From Cepaea nemoralis (taxonomy: Eukaryota; Mollusca; Gastropoda; Stylommatophora; Helicidae): DNA of 64,000 nucleotides. The position numbers and the translations under genes are program-made. A model generated the notes under the pieces. The model ran no database searches. It had not been told where the DNA came from and was given only the letters and a program-made list of their open reading frames with translations. Position 1 is the stretch's first letter. Each line of letters begins with the position of its first letter. Shown here one piece after another: positions 63,693 to 64,000 of the stretch. Location: the NCBI GenBank assembly GCA_014155875.1, contig JACEFZ010027939.1, positions 1-64,000 on the forward strand, written 5' to 3'.

Positions 63693-64000
63693 CAGTGGTT
63701 CTCAACCGGTGGGGAATTCCCCCCCCCCCCCCCAGGGGGGAATTTTAGGGTTTCCGGGGGTGGGGGGGGGGGGTGGAGACCATTTCAAGATCGCGTTAAT
63801 ACAAGAACCGATTACTTGATATTGTTTTTCCCTTCATACTTTACAGTTAAGTACGTCTCATCCTTCTAAAATTCATTTTATAAAGTCAGTAGACCAACAA
63901 ATCATGTTTTGTGTGGATATCTAGACTTGTTTTAGTAAGTGCTATTAAATTTACCTTCCATTTTTACGTATACTGTATAGGGGTGGGGAGGGTTTTTAGA
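63693..64000. mobile_element. hAT MITE with C/G tract, copy 3, cut by window end
   Basis: Starts CAGTGGTTCTCAACCGGTGG with C and G runs, then ATTTCAAGATCGCGTTAATA and CGATTACTTGATATTGTTTT. This is the reverse complement of copies 1 and 2. The other end lies beyond the window. Confidence 0.85.

Overview
This is a TE-dense animal nuclear genomic window. It has spliced exons with GT/AG junctions, several non-LTR retrotransposon families, mariner, pogo/Tigger and hAT DNA elements, tRNA-derived SINEs, and unusually many microsatellites and minisatellites. There is no bacterial gene organisation. The make-up (RTE-like and RNase-H-bearing LINEs, a GTF2IRD2-like hAT, and a single-pass protein whose C-terminal NLSS-basic-TM-LLDL module resembles one I recall from molluscan surface proteins) suggests a lophotrochozoan, most likely a mollusc. 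That assignment is inference.

The main biological content is one host gene on the minus strand, spread over about 50 kb from its start codon at 50931 to a stop at 706, with an AATAAA signal at 683-688. I reconstructed eight coding exons by hand. All seven junctions carry GT/AG and all reading phases agree (1,2,0,1,1,2,0). The predicted product is about 1,323 residues: signal peptide (exon 1), a C-type lectin-like domain split over exons 2-4, a six-cysteine PAN/Apple-like domain (exon 5), a Thr-rich stalk (exon 6), a very large mucin-like exon with about 20 imperfect ETWTA...CD...DC repeats (exon 7), and a juxtamembrane/transmembrane/short-tail exon (exon 8). The exons look intact although their introns are full of mobile DNA. 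No other convincing host gene was found.

Layout by region. 0-6 kb: last exon, then a 36-bp minisatellite of about 80 units and a Tigger-type MITE in the last intron. 6-10.3 kb: mucin-like exons. 10.7-14.8 kb: an RTE-like LINE carrying two nested insertions. 15-17 kb: a 52-bp minisatellite whose units carry TGACGTCA (CRE-like) sites. 17-25 kb: simple repeats, SINEs, a hAT MITE, the PAN exon and the last lectin exon. 25.4-28 kb: mariner and LINE fragments. 28.7-32.1 kb: an almost identical 1.7-kb tandem duplication. 33-38.4 kb: LINE fragments around lectin exons 3 and 2. 38.8-40.1 kb: a TIR-to-TIR mariner with a dead transposase. 40.6-43 kb: a decayed hAT. 43-46.5 kb: TCTG-rich modules, SINEs and a hAT MITE with a perfect 8-bp target duplication. 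46.5-50.1 kb: LINEs. 50.8-50.9 kb: signal-peptide exon, with a 41-bp minisatellite just upstream. 52.5-64 kb: MITEs, an inverted repeat, long trinucleotide tracts and LINE and SINE fragments.

Long open frames inside the minisatellites and trinucleotide tracts come from repeat periods divisible by three and are not genes.
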